DNA from: Streptomyces finlayi
Lineage (GTDB): Bacteria; Actinomycetota; Actinomycetes; Streptomycetales; Streptomycetaceae
DNA: 64,000 bases
Direction of reading: 5' to 3'
Assembly: GCF_014216315.1 (NCBI RefSeq)
Contig: NZ_CP045702.1
Location: 3,410,001 to 3,474,000 of the forward strand
Below the pieces are notes generated by a model. The model did no database searches, was not told where the DNA came from, and was given only the letters and a program-made list of their open reading frames with translations. Positions within the stretch are counted from its first letter, which is position 1. Each line of letters starts with the position of its first letter. This document shows positions 24,615 to 34,368 of this stretch, piece by piece. Position numbers and translations under genes: made by a program.

Positions 24615-25892
24615 TCAGGCGAGCGCGCGGCCGATCAGGAAGACGGCGGGGGCCGCGGCCGTCAGCGGCAGCGCCACCCCTGCCGTCATGTGTACGAACC
24701 GCGACGGGTAGTCGTAGCTCGCCACCCGCAGCCCGACCAGCGCACAGCCGCCGGCCGCGAGCCCGAGGAACGCCGCCCGGGAGCCGAAGTCCGTGAACCC
24801 GCCCATCGCGACACCCGCACCGGCGGACGCGAGCAGCGCCACGACGACCGAGGCGGCACCCGGCAGCGGAAGCGCCCTGGCGAGCACGGCGGTGGCCACG
24901 GCGACACCGCCCACGGTCACCGCGTCCGGGACGGACGCCAGATGTCCGGCCGCGAGGACGGCGAGGGCCGCCGACACGACCGTGGCCATCAGCCCGTACA
25001 TCCGCTCGTCGGCGCCCGCGTGGCTGCGCAACTGGAGGACCAGGGTGAGCAGCACCCAGACACCGAGCGTGCCCAGGAGCGCCGCAGCGGCGTTCTCACG
25101 GCCCGCGGCGAGCAGGGCGACATCGGCGGCGACGCCGCCCATGAAGGCGAGCGCGATGCCCTGCCGGGCGGGCCACATGCCGTTGAGCCTGAACCATCCG
25201 GCGGCCGTCACCGCCTGGAGCAGGACGAGCGGTACGAGCAGGGCGTACGGCCCGATCGACGCACCCAGCGCGACCAGCAGCCCGAGGGCCGCGGTGAGGC
25301 CGGCCGGCTGCATCCCCGGCGCGATGACCGGCGAGCGGCCCTCGGCGCGGGCCCGCTGGGCATCGGTGATCCGGGCGTTGCCCGCGATGGAGGGCGCGCT
25401 GTAGGTGGCTGCCTCACGCTCCGGCCCCGGAGCGGCGGGGGCAGCGGGGGCGACGGGCGTCTCGGGAGGCAGCGGATACGAACCCGACGGCGACTGCTGC
25501 GGCGGATGCTGCCGCACGGCCGGCTGGTACCGGGTGTCCCAGGTCTGCCCCTGCCACGTCTGCGCCGCCCCCTGGCCGGCGTGGCCGTGGTCCTCCGGCG
25601 GCACGGGCAGGGGCTGCTGCGCCTGGTGCGTCGGCCAGGCGGACCGGGGGTCGTACGGAGCGGCGCCGGGGTCACCGTACGGCTGCTCGGGCCCGAACGC
25701 GGGGGCCGGGTCGGCGTACTGCCCGGCGTACGGGTCCGCGTGCGGCTGATCCTGGTACGGCTGTCCTTCGTACGGCTGTCCTTCGTACGGCTGACCCGCG
25801 TACGGATCGGCCGGTGGCTGCGGCGGGGCGCCGGGGTCTCCGTACGCGTCGTACGGCCGCCCGTACGGATACTGCTGATCGCTGCTGTTCAT
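24615..25892 (-). CDS. Polytopic membrane protein with long Pro/Gln/Tyr-rich N terminus
   Basis: 425 residues from the ATG at 25892. Residues 1-170 are low complexity, with repeats such as YEGQPYEGQPYQDQP encoded by a short DNA repeat near 25755-25800. Residues 195-425 form about nine to ten hydrophobic helices rich in Ala/Leu/Val. No transport motif recognised. It follows the MoaD-like gene by 10 bases, so both are probably on one transcript. Confidence 0.75.
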   Translation of the reverse strand: MNSSDQQYPYGRPYDAYGDPGAPPQPPADPYAGQPYEGQPYEGQPYQDQPHADPYAGQYADPAPAFGPEQPYGDPGAAPYDPRSAWPTHQAQQPLPVPPEDHGHAGQGAAQTWQGQTWDTRYQPAVRQHPPQQSPSGSYPLPPETPVAPAAPAAPGPEREAATYSAPSIAGNARITDAQRARAEGRSPVIAPGMQPAGLTAALGLLVALGASIGPYALLVPLVLLQAVTAAGWFRLNGMWPARQGIALAFMGGVAADVALLAAGRENAAAALLGTLGVWVLLTLVLQLRSHAGADERMYGLMATVVSAALAVLAAGHLASVPDAVTVGGVAVATAVLARALPLPGAASVVVALLASAGAGVAMGGFTDFGSRAAFLGLAAGGCALVGLRVASYDYPSRFVHMTAGVALPLTAAAPAVFLIGRALA

Positions 25893-25902
25893 GGTCTGCG
25901 GT

Positions 25903-26157
25903 TCACCCTCCTGCGAACGGCGGGAGCACCTCGACCGTGCCGCCCTCGGCAAGCCGTACGGTCTCATGGCCACGGGTCCCGACGGGGTCCCCGTCGATGA
26001 GGAACGAACACCTTTGCAGTACGCGGGTCAGTTCGCCCGGGTGCCGTTCGCGCACCGCGTCGAGCGCCTCGGCGAGCGTCGTCGCCGCGTACGGTTCCTC
26101 CGCGGTCCCCGCGGCGGCCTTGGCCGCGGCCCAGTAGCGGATCGTTCCCGCTGCCAT
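25903..26157 (-). CDS. MoaD/ThiS-family sulfur carrier
   Basis: 84 residues from the ATG at 26157 (MAAGTIRYWAAAKAAAG). Ubiquitin-like fold with the required C-terminal diglycine (VEVLPPFAGG), which is adenylated and thiocarboxylated in the family. No moeB, moaE or thi gene is nearby, so the pathway (molybdopterin or other) is open. Confidence 0.85.
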   Translation of the reverse strand: MAAGTIRYWAAAKAAAGTAEEPYAATTLAEALDAVRERHPGELTRVLQRCSFLIDGDPVGTRGHETVRLAEGGTVEVLPPFAGG

Positions 26158-26213
26158 GGCTCCACCTCTCCCTCGTGCGTCGGCTTCCTCGTCCGTCAGC
26201 TGTCCATCATCGG

Positions 26214-27140
26214 TCACCGCGCGGCCGTCCAGGCGGCGATGCGGGTGAGCACGTCGTCGTCGGCCGCGTTCTCCGCATGGCCCATGCCGCGCTCGATCCA
26301 CAGTTCGGCGCCGCTCCCGGCGGCCTCGGCCAGCATCCGGGGGTGGTCCAGCGGGAAGTAGGCGTCCTGGTCACCATGGACGATCAGCAGCGGGGCCGGT
26401 GCGATCAGCGGGACAGCGGCGACCGGCGAGAGCGGCACCGGGTCCCAGTCCCCGCGGTCGATCCGGGTGACGAATCCGTATCGGCCGACGAGCCGGCCCG
26501 CCGGGCGGGTGACGACCCAGTGCAGGCGGCGCATCGGAGCCGTACCCCGGTAGTACCACCGCGCGGGGGCGCTCACGGAGACCACCGCGTCCGTGTGCGC
26601 CGCAGTTCGCGCCTCCGTGCGCCCCTTGCGCGCTGCAATGCCTCCGAGTGCGGGGTCCGGCCCCACCGGGAGGGGTGCCGTACGCGCGGGCGCCGACTGC
26701 GCCGTATACAGCGCGGCATGCCGCAGGACCACGGAACCGCCCATGGAAAACCCGACCGTCACGACCCGCTCATGCCCCAGTGACCGCGCCCAGGCAACCG
26801 CGGCGGCCAGGTCCTGGACCTCGCGGTCCCCCACGGTCGACACCCCGCCGGACCTCCCGTGCCCCCGGAAGGAGAACGTGATCACGGCCGCACGCTGCGC
26901 GAACACCCGCGCGGCACGGCGTACCGCGGGCCGGTCGGCCGCGCCGGTGAAACCGTGCGCGACGACGATCGCCGTACCGGCGCCCGCCCCGTCGGACAGG
27001 GGATAGGCACCCGCCGTACACGGTTCGAACACCGCCTCGATCCGGGTCCCGTCATCCGTGCGCAACGTCGTGCGCAGGGGAGCCCGCGTGATCAAGCGAA
27101 CAGAAGAACTCGGAATCCGACCCTCGGAGACAGAACACAT
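26214..27140 (-). CDS. Alpha/beta hydrolase
   Basis: 308 residues. Hydrolase fold with oxyanion segment VVAHGFTGAADRP, nucleophile elbow VGFSMGGSV, acidic residue in VHGDQDAYFP and terminal catalytic His in RGMGHAENA. Substrate not predictable. It diverges from glnR. Confidence 0.85.
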   Translation of the reverse strand: MCSVSEGRIPSSSVRLITRAPLRTTLRTDDGTRIEAVFEPCTAGAYPLSDGAGAGTAIVVAHGFTGAADRPAVRRAARVFAQRAAVITFSFRGHGRSGGVSTVGDREVQDLAAAVAWARSLGHERVVTVGFSMGGSVVLRHAALYTAQSAPARTAPLPVGPDPALGGIAARKGRTEARTAAHTDAVVSVSAPARWYYRGTAPMRRLHWVVTRPAGRLVGRYGFVTRIDRGDWDPVPLSPVAAVPLIAPAPLLIVHGDQDAYFPLDHPRMLAEAAGSGAELWIERGMGHAENAADDDVLTRIAAWTAAR

Positions 27141-27402
27141 GTGGGTTATTCTCCTTCGAAGAGGACTCGGGCAATGCAGCCCCCGGGTCCTTTTGTGCTT
27201 TTCACGCGTTGTTACGGCGACGTTTCAACAAGCTCAGCGACCTCAGGGCGCGGGGCCGCACCAGTGATTCGTACGAAGCAGTGCCGCACTACTCCCCCGG
27301 GTCCGACCCGGGAGTGCCCCTCTCGCAGGGAACGAGGAGGACTGACGTAATGGGCGAGCGAACCGTGCACGATCGACCGACGACCCAGGCAGGTGGGCGG
27401 CG

Positions 27403-28209
27403 ATGAGTTCACTGCTGCTTCTGACCAATGCGCTCCAGCCGTCGACGGAGGTGCTTCCCGCCCTCGGCCTACTGCTGCACAGCGTGCGGGTCGCCCCCGC
27501 CGAAGGACCCGCTCTCGTCGACACCCCTGGTGCCGACGTCATCCTGATCGACGGCCGCCGCGACCTTCCGCAGGTGCGCTCGCTCTGTCAGCTGCTGCGG
27601 TCCACCGGACCCGGCTGTCCGCTGATTCTCGTCGTGACGGAGGGCGGCCTCGCGGCGGTCACCGCGGACTGGGGCATCGACGACGTCCTGCTGGACACCG
27701 CGGGCCCTGCCGAGGTCGAGGCCCGGCTGCGGCTGGCGACCGGACGTCAGCAGATCGTCTCCGACGATTCCCCGATGGAGATCCGTAACGGCGATCTTTC
27801 GGTGGACGAGGCGACCTACAGCGCGAAACTGAAGGGCCGGGTCCTCGACCTCACCTTCAAGGAATTCGAACTGCTCAAGTACCTGGCCCAGCACCCGGGC
27901 CGGGTCTTCACCCGTGCCCAGCTGCTCCAGGAGGTCTGGGGATACGACTACTTCGGCGGTACGCGGACGGTCGACGTCCATGTCCGCCGGCTGCGTGCCA
28001 AGCTCGGCCCCGAGCACGAGTCGCTGATCGGCACGGTCCGCAACGTCGGCTACCGCTTCGTCGCACCGGAGAAGGTGGAGCGGGCCGCGGCCGAGGAGCC
28101 GAGGGCGCAGACCTCGGTACGGAGCACCCCGGAACCCGTAACCCGTTCGGAGCAGCCGGAGGAGTCCGAGGTCACGGAAGAAGCCCCGGTCCGGCCTGCC
28201 GCGAGGTAG
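27403..28209 (+). CDS. glnR: GlnR, global nitrogen regulator (atypical OmpR-type)
   Basis: 268 residues. The sequence MSSLLLLTNALQPSTEVLPA and the rest match what I recall of S. coelicolor GlnR almost residue for residue. The receiver domain is atypical: D50 is present in VILIDGRRD but the usual acidic pocket residues are missing, as in the orphan regulator that works by homodimerisation. The DNA-binding winged helix is at about 130-232 (LKGRVLDLTFKEFELLKYL, GTRTVDVHVRRLRAKLG). GlnR controls glnA, amtB and nitrate/nitrite assimilation genes. No kinase is adjacent. The acidic C-terminal tail is longer than the core needs. Confidence 0.95.
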   Translation: MSSLLLLTNALQPSTEVLPALGLLLHSVRVAPAEGPALVDTPGADVILIDGRRDLPQVRSLCQLLRSTGPGCPLILVVTEGGLAAVTADWGIDDVLLDTAGPAEVEARLRLATGRQQIVSDDSPMEIRNGDLSVDEATYSAKLKGRVLDLTFKEFELLKYLAQHPGRVFTRAQLLQEVWGYDYFGGTRTVDVHVRRLRAKLGPEHESLIGTVRNVGYRFVAPEKVERAAAEEPRAQTSVRSTPEPVTRSEQPEESEVTEEAPVRPAAR

Positions 28210-28233
28210 GTCCATCCGCGTAGACTGCCGCGT

Positions 28234-29277
28234 GTGGCCAAGGTGACGCGGGACGATGTGGCGAGACTGGCGGGAACGTCGACCGCGGTCGTCAGTTACG
28301 TCATCAACAACGGACCGAGGCCGGTTGCCCCGGCCACGCGCGAGCGGGTACTCGCCGCGATCAAGGAGCTGGGCTACCGGCCCGACCGGGTCGCCCAGGC
28401 GATGGCCTCGCGGCGGACCGACCTCATAGGCATGATCGTGCCGGACGCCCGTCAGCCGTTCTTCGCGGAGATGGCGCACGCGGTCGAACAAGCCGCGTCC
28501 GAACGAGGGAAGATGGTCCTCGTCGGCAACTCCGACTACCGGGACGAGCGCGAGGTCCACTACCTGCGCGCGTTCCTCGGTATGCGGGTCTCCGGCCTGA
28601 TCCTCGTCAGCCAGGGCCCCAGCGAGCGGGCCGCGGCCGAGATCGAGGCCTGGGACGCCCGTGTGGTGCTGCTCCACGAGCGGCCCGAGGCGATCGACGA
28701 CGTCGCGGTCGTCACGGATGACGTCGGCGGCGCCCAGCTCGCCACCCGTCACCTGCTGGAACACGGCAACGCGTACGTGGCGTGCCTCGGCGGCACGGAG
28801 CAGACCCCCTCGGTCGGTGACCCGGTGGCCGACCACGTCGAGGGCTGGCGCAGGGCGATGCACGAGTCCGGCCGGTCCACGGAGGGCCGGCTCTTCCAGG
28901 CCCCGTACAACCGTTACGACGCCTACCAGGCGGCCCTGCGGCTGCTGGCCGGCCCCGACAGGCCCCCGGCGATCTTCTGCTCCACGGACGACCAGGCCAT
29001 CGGTGTGCTCCGGGCGGCGCGCGAGCTGCGTATCGACGTGCCGGGTGAACTGGCGGTGGCGGGCTTCGACGACGTGAAGGAGGCGGCGCTCACCGATCCT
29101 CCGCTGACGACGGTCTCCTCCGACCGTCCGGCGATGGCGCGGGCGGCCGTGGACCTGGTGCTCGACGACTCGCTGCGGGTGGCCGGCTCGCGCCGGGAGC
29201 GGCTGAAGCAGTTCCCCTCGGCGCTGGTGGTCCGGCGCTCGTGCGGGTGCGGGGAGCCGACGGTCAAGGCTCCGTAG
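28234..29277 (+). CDS. LacI-family regulator
   Basis: 347 residues, GTG start. HTH at 4-24 (TRDDVARLAGTSTAVVSYVI) with the hinge ELGYRPDRVAQAMAS, then a periplasmic-binding-like ligand domain (LIGMIVPDARQPFF, AIFCSTDDQAIGVL). C-terminal RRSCGCGEP adds a cysteine pair. Same strand as glnR, 24 bases after its stop; effector unknown. Confidence 0.88.
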   Translation: MAKVTRDDVARLAGTSTAVVSYVINNGPRPVAPATRERVLAAIKELGYRPDRVAQAMASRRTDLIGMIVPDARQPFFAEMAHAVEQAASERGKMVLVGNSDYRDEREVHYLRAFLGMRVSGLILVSQGPSERAAAEIEAWDARVVLLHERPEAIDDVAVVTDDVGGAQLATRHLLEHGNAYVACLGGTEQTPSVGDPVADHVEGWRRAMHESGRSTEGRLFQAPYNRYDAYQAALRLLAGPDRPPAIFCSTDDQAIGVLRAARELRIDVPGELAVAGFDDVKEAALTDPPLTTVSSDRPAMARAAVDLVLDDSLRVAGSRRERLKQFPSALVVRRSCGCGEPTVKAP

Positions 29278-29387
29278 GTCTTCGGGCAGCCCGTCGCGCC
29301 TGTCCTTACATGGGGCATACAGGGTTCTGCCGGGCTTCTCAGGACACCCTCAGCCTGCTCTCATGTTCGGGCGACAGGCTCGTGTAC

Positions 29388-30488
29388 ATGACTGAGAGCC
29401 ACCGCCCGAGCGGCGAGTACCCGACGTATCCCTCGTACGGCAACGGCGAAGCGGCCTACCCGCCGCCGCCCCCGTACGAGCCCGCGCGGCCGGTCGCCGC
29501 GGGCCCGGGCACCACGGTGTGGCCCGGCGGCGGCGATGCCGGTGGCCCCGGTGGCTACCCGCCGCCGCATCCCGCCCCCGAACCGTCGAGGCCCGCACGC
29601 CGCGCCAAGCGCCCGGTCGCGCTGCTGGCGGCCGTGGCGATCGCGGCGTCGGTGGTCGGCGGAGGCAGCGCGGCCCTCGTCGGTGAGCTCACGGGCAACG
29701 GCACGGACAGTTCCGGCTCCGGTGGCGTCGTGCAGGGCACGACCGTCTCGCAGAGCAGCGCCGGCACGGTCTCCGGTGTCGCGGCGGCCGTGTCGCCCGC
29801 GATCGTCGAGATCGGCGCGGCATCGACGTCCGGCGAGTCCACCGGCTCCGGTGTCGTGATCACGTCCGACGGCGAGATCATCACCAACAACCACGTCATC
29901 TCCGGCGCCTCGGAGATCGAGGTCACGCTCAGCACCGGCAAGAAGTACACCGCCGATGTCGTCGGCACCGACCCCGACAAGGATCTCGCGCTGATCAAGC
30001 TCCAGGGCGCGAGCGGGCTGAAGACGGCCTCGCTCGGCGATTCCTCCGGGGTGAAGGTCGGCGACCAGGTCGTGGCGATCGGCTCCCCCGAGGGCCTGAC
30101 CGGCACCGTCACCAGCGGCATCGTGTCGGCCCTCGACCGCGACGTCACCGTCGCCAAGTCCACCGAGGACCCGGGCCAGGAGCGGCAGCAGGGCGGCGGG
30201 GACTGGCCGTTCGAGTTCGGCGGGCAGCAGTTCAACGGCGACACGGGCACGTCGAAGACCACGTACAAGGCGCTCCAGACCGACGCCTCCCTCAACCCGG
30301 GCAACTCCGGCGGTGCGCTGATCAACATGAAGGGCGAGATCATCGGCATCAACTCCGCGATGTACTCACCGAGTTCGGCCGGCTCCTCGGGCAGTTCCGC
30401 CGCGGGCAGCGTGGGCCTCGGCTTCGCCATCCCCATCGACACGGTCAAGGCCGACCTCGACACCCTGCGGGCGGGCAACGGCTCCTGA
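29388..30488 (+). CDS. HtrA/DegP-type trypsin-like protease without PDZ domain
   Basis: 366 residues from the ATG at 29388. Cytoplasmic Pro/Tyr-rich tail (1-72), one membrane helix (about 76-98), then a chymotrypsin-fold domain with triad H169 (ITNNHVIS), D199 (DKDLALIKL) and S307 (NPGNSGGAL). It ends soon after the protease fold, so it lacks the PDZ domain of classical HtrA. The neighbouring two-component system resembles MprAB, which controls the HtrA-like pepD in mycobacteria, so envelope stress control is plausible. Confidence 0.88.
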   Translation: MTESHRPSGEYPTYPSYGNGEAAYPPPPPYEPARPVAAGPGTTVWPGGGDAGGPGGYPPPHPAPEPSRPARRAKRPVALLAAVAIAASVVGGGSAALVGELTGNGTDSSGSGGVVQGTTVSQSSAGTVSGVAAAVSPAIVEIGAASTSGESTGSGVVITSDGEIITNNHVISGASEIEVTLSTGKKYTADVVGTDPDKDLALIKLQGASGLKTASLGDSSGVKVGDQVVAIGSPEGLTGTVTSGIVSALDRDVTVAKSTEDPGQERQQGGGDWPFEFGGQQFNGDTGTSKTTYKALQTDASLNPGNSGGALINMKGEIIGINSAMYSPSSAGSSGSSAAGSVGLGFAIPIDTVKADLDTLRAGNGS

Positions 30489-30525
30489 CCACGGCACCAC
30501 ACGTCCACAGGCCGAGGAGGCCGAC

Positions 30526-30729
30526 ATGTCCGACAGCTCCGACAGCCCCGGCGACTCCGACGACTCCGCCACCGGTCCGGCCGGTCTCGCCCTGCCGCTC
30601 GCGCTCGCCACCGCCATGGCCGCTCGTACGGCACCCGCGCGCCGCCCCCACGAGATCAGCGCCACCTCGGACCCCACCGGCCACAAGCGCCGCGCCGCAC
30701 GCCGCCGCGCCACCGCCGTGCGAGGCTGA
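30526..30729 (+). CDS. Small basic/acidic protein, 67 residues, uncertain
   Basis: ATG at 30526 preceded by GAGGAGG. N-terminal acidic run (SDSSDSPGDSDDSATG), a short Ala/Leu hydrophobic stretch (AGLALPLALATAMAA) and an Arg-rich end (HKRRAARRRATAVRG). Located between the protease and response regulator with normal operon spacing. No family recognised; could be spurious. Confidence 0.45.
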   Translation: MSDSSDSPGDSDDSATGPAGLALPLALATAMAARTAPARRPHEISATSDPTGHKRRAARRRATAVRG

Positions 30730-30771
30730 CAGCACCCCGATGAGACCGGACCGAGAAGAGGACGACCAGCG

Positions 30772-31499
<728 letters not shown>

Positions 31500-31503
<4 letters not shown>

Positions 31504-32909
31504 GAGGTCCCTTGCGCCGCATCCGTGCGCTGGCGCTGCGCTCACGGCTCGCGCTGCTGGTCGCCACGGCCGTGGCGGTGGCGGTGGCAGCGGTCGCCCT
31601 CGCCTGCTGGGTGACCACCCGCGACCGGCTCACCGAACAGCTCGACACGAGCCTGAGCCAGGTGAGGCCCAACGCCGAAACGGTCCGGCTGCTCCAGCTG
31701 AACTGCACCAACCGGCTGCCGGACGACTTCCGCCTGCTGACTCCGTACACCATCCAACTGGTGTCCGCGACGGGCACCGACCCCTGCACCCAGCCGGACA
31801 AGTCCTTGATTCCCGTCCAGACCGCCGACCGTGCCGTCGCCGCCGGAGTACGCGGTGACGCCGTCCACACCACGGAGGCCGAGGACGGCACGGAGATGCG
31901 CGTCTACACCTCGCCTCCCCCGCGAGAGACCCAGCCCGGCCTGGCCGTGTCCGTCGCGATGCCCATGGATCAGGTCACCGACCCCCTCAACGAACTGGCG
32001 CTCGTGCTCCTCATCGTCTCCGGCATCGGCGTCCTCGGTGCCGGCGCCGCGGGCCTCTGGATCGCCCGCTCCGGCCTGCGACCCGTCGACGAGCTCACCG
32101 AGGCCGTGGAGCACGTCGCCCGCACCGAGGACCTCACCGTCCGCATCCCCGTCGAGGGCGAGGACGAGATCGCGCGCCTGTCCCGGTCCTTCAACTCCAT
32201 GACCGCCTCGCTGGCCAGCTCCCGCGACCGGCAGTCGCAGCTCATCGCGGACGCCGGCCACGAGCTGCGCACCCCGCTCACCTCGCTCCGTACGAACGTC
32301 GAGCTGCTCGCCCGCAGCGACGAGACCGGCCGGGCCATCCCGCCCGACGACCGCAAGGCGCTGATGACCTCGGTCAAGGCGCAGATGACCGAGCTGGCCG
32401 CCCTCATCGGCGACCTCCAGGAGCTGGCCCGCCCCGACGCCGCGCAGCCCGGCCCCCTCCAGGTCGTCGCGCTGCACGAGGTCACCCGCACCGCCCTGCG
32501 GCGGGCCCGGCTGCGCGGTCCCGAGCTGAGGATCACGGAAGAGCTGGCGCCCTGGTACGTACGGGCGGAACCTGCCGCGCTGGAGCGCGCGGTCGTCAAC
32601 GTCCTGGACAACGCGGTGAAGTTCAGCCCACCGGGCGGCACCGTCGACGTCACCCTGCACCGGGGCGAACTGACCGTCAGGGACCACGGCCCCGGAATTC
32701 CCGCCGAAGAACTCCCGCACGTCTTCGAGCGCTTCTGGCGCTCCCCGTCGGCCCGCCAGCTCCCCGGTTCGGGCCTCGGTCTGTCCATCGTGGCGCGTAC
32801 GGTCCAGCAGGCGGGCGGCGAGATCTCGCTGCGCCCGGCGCCCGGCGGCGAGGGCACGGAGGCGTCGATCCGGCTCCCGGGCGCCCCGCAGCCGCCGCCC
32901 GGGCTCTAG
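31500..32909 (+). CDS. Sensor histidine kinase (MprB-like)
   Basis: 469 residues. Two membrane helices (about 15-38 and 166-189) bracket an extracytoplasmic sensor with two cysteines (NCT and PCT). A HAMP domain (190-243) leads to the HisKA motif with H254 (IADAGHELRTPL) and a full HATPase (NVLDNAVKFSPPGG, DHGPGIP, GSGLGLSIV). The stop codon TAG at 32907-32909 is part of the CTAG target site of the IS701 element, so the protein is probably intact. Confidence 0.92.
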
Positions 32910-34300
32910 TACTGCAACCGCATCTGCCGTGACTGGTGCTGGATTGGCTCGTTGTTCCGACTGTGCGATGAATCGTTGACGGTTGAGCAGGTCGAGTCGT
33001 GGTCCGAGGGGATAGCCGGGTTCCATGCTCGGTTCGCCCACCGTTTTGGCAGGTCGGAGCCCCGCGAGCGGGCGTCGGACTACCTGAACGGGTTGCTCGC
33101 GCCGCTTGAGAAGAAGAACGGGTGGACGCTGTCGGAGCAGGTCGGGCAGTTGCGCCCCGACGGCGTCCAGCGCCTGCTCAACCACTCCGACTGGGACGAG
33201 AACGCGGTCCGCGACGATGTGCGGGACTTCGTCGTGGAGACCATCGGTGCCAAGGATGCGGTGCTGATCGGCGACGACACCGGCTTCCTGAAGAAGGGCA
33301 CCAAGTCCGCCGGTGTCCAGCGTCAGTACACCGGCACAGCCGGCCGCACGGAGAACAGCCAGATCGGAACCTTCCTGGCCTACGCCTCCGCCAGGGGGCG
33401 GGCGTTGATCGACCGCGAGCTCTACATCCCCGTCTCCTGGACGGATGACCGTGACCGCTGCCGCGCGGCCGGGATCGACGACGAGGTCCCCTTTGCGACC
33501 AAGAACGAGCACTTCAAGTGGATGCTGCAACGCGCCATCGACGCGGGTGTCCCATTCGCGTGGGTCACCGCTGACGAGGCATACGGGCAGGTCAAGCACC
33601 TGCGAGTGTGGCTGGAGGAACGTCGGGTCGCGCATGTGCTGGCCACGAAGGTCAACGACACCGTGATCACCGCGCAGGGGGCGGACGCGCGGGTGGACCA
33701 GCTGGTGGCCGCGCTGCCCCGCCAGCGGTGGAAACGGATCTCCGGCGGGGCCGGCGCGCACGGTGAGCGGATCTACGACTGGGCGCGTGTCGCGATCCGC
33801 CCGTCCTGGGAAAACGGCTTCGGGCACTGGGTGCTGGCCCGACGCAGCGTCAGCGACCCGAGCGAGATCGCCTACTACGTCTGTTACGGCCCGGTCGCCT
33901 CCCGACTGAAAGACCTGGTCAAAGTGGCTGCCGCGAGGTGGGCGGTGGAGGAGTGCTTCCAGACCGCGAAGGGAGAGTGCGGCCTGGACCACTACCAGGT
34001 ACGGCTCTACCGGGCCTGGTACCGCCACATCACCCTGGCGATGGCCGCCCTTGCCTACCTGACCGCCATCCGCGCCACAGAAGCCACAAAAGGGGCACTC
34101 TCGACGACGAGCAAGACCTCATACCCCTCAGCGTCCCGGAGATCCGCCGACTGATGGGCCACGTCGTCGTCACGCGCCACTGCCACAACAACGAGCACCA
34201 TCTGCACTGGTCACGCTTCCGACGACGCAGCCAGGCCCGTGCCCGCCGCTCCCACTACAAACGCCGAGGCCACATTCTCCAGATGCGGTTGCAGTACTAG
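32906..34300 (+). mobile_element. IS701-family insertion sequence with CTAG target duplication
   Basis: A perfect inverted repeat starts TACTGCAACCGCATCTG at 32910-32926 and has its complement at 34280-34296. CTAG flanks both sides (32906-32909 and 34297-34300), consistent with the target preference of this family. The body between the duplications is 1387 bp. It separates the kinase gene from the strong terminator at 34313-34352. Confidence 0.9.
32952..34154 (+). pseudogene. IS701-family DDE transposase with C-terminal frameshift
   Basis: 400 residues as read from a TTG (start uncertain). DDE core segments are seen: VLIGDDTGFLKKGTKS, WVTADEAYGQ and RWAVEECFQTAKGECGLDHY. After ATKGAL the frame degrades, while the -1 frame reads DDEQDLIPLSVPEIRRLMG, then WSRFRRRSQARARRSHYKRR up to TAG at 34298-34300. 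A TC duplication near 34100 (GCACTCTCGACG) explains this. About 65 residues of the normal C terminus are lost from the main frame. Confidence 0.85.
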
Positions 34301-34312
34301 GTCGTGACAGCG

Positions 34313-34352
34313 GTGTGGGGCGGTGGGCCTCGATCGGCCCACCGCCCCACAC
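34313..34352. terminator. Perfect 17-bp bidirectional terminator hairpin
   Basis: GTGTGGGGCGGTGGGCC pairs exactly with GGCCCACCGCCCCACAC around TCGATC. It ends the kinase/IS transcript and the convergent nucleotidase transcript. Confidence 0.85.
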
Positions 34353-34368
34353 GTACGCGTACCGCGGA

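Noticed and set aside
31542..34028. 828-codon minus-strand ORF opposite the kinase and transposase
   Set aside because: Antisense shadow produced by GC-rich third positions; it crosses an inserted IS, which a real gene would not.
34085..34110. Programmed -1 frameshift in the IS701 transposase
   Set aside because: IS701 relatives I know encode one frame, and a simple TC duplication explains the shift; kept only as an alternative.
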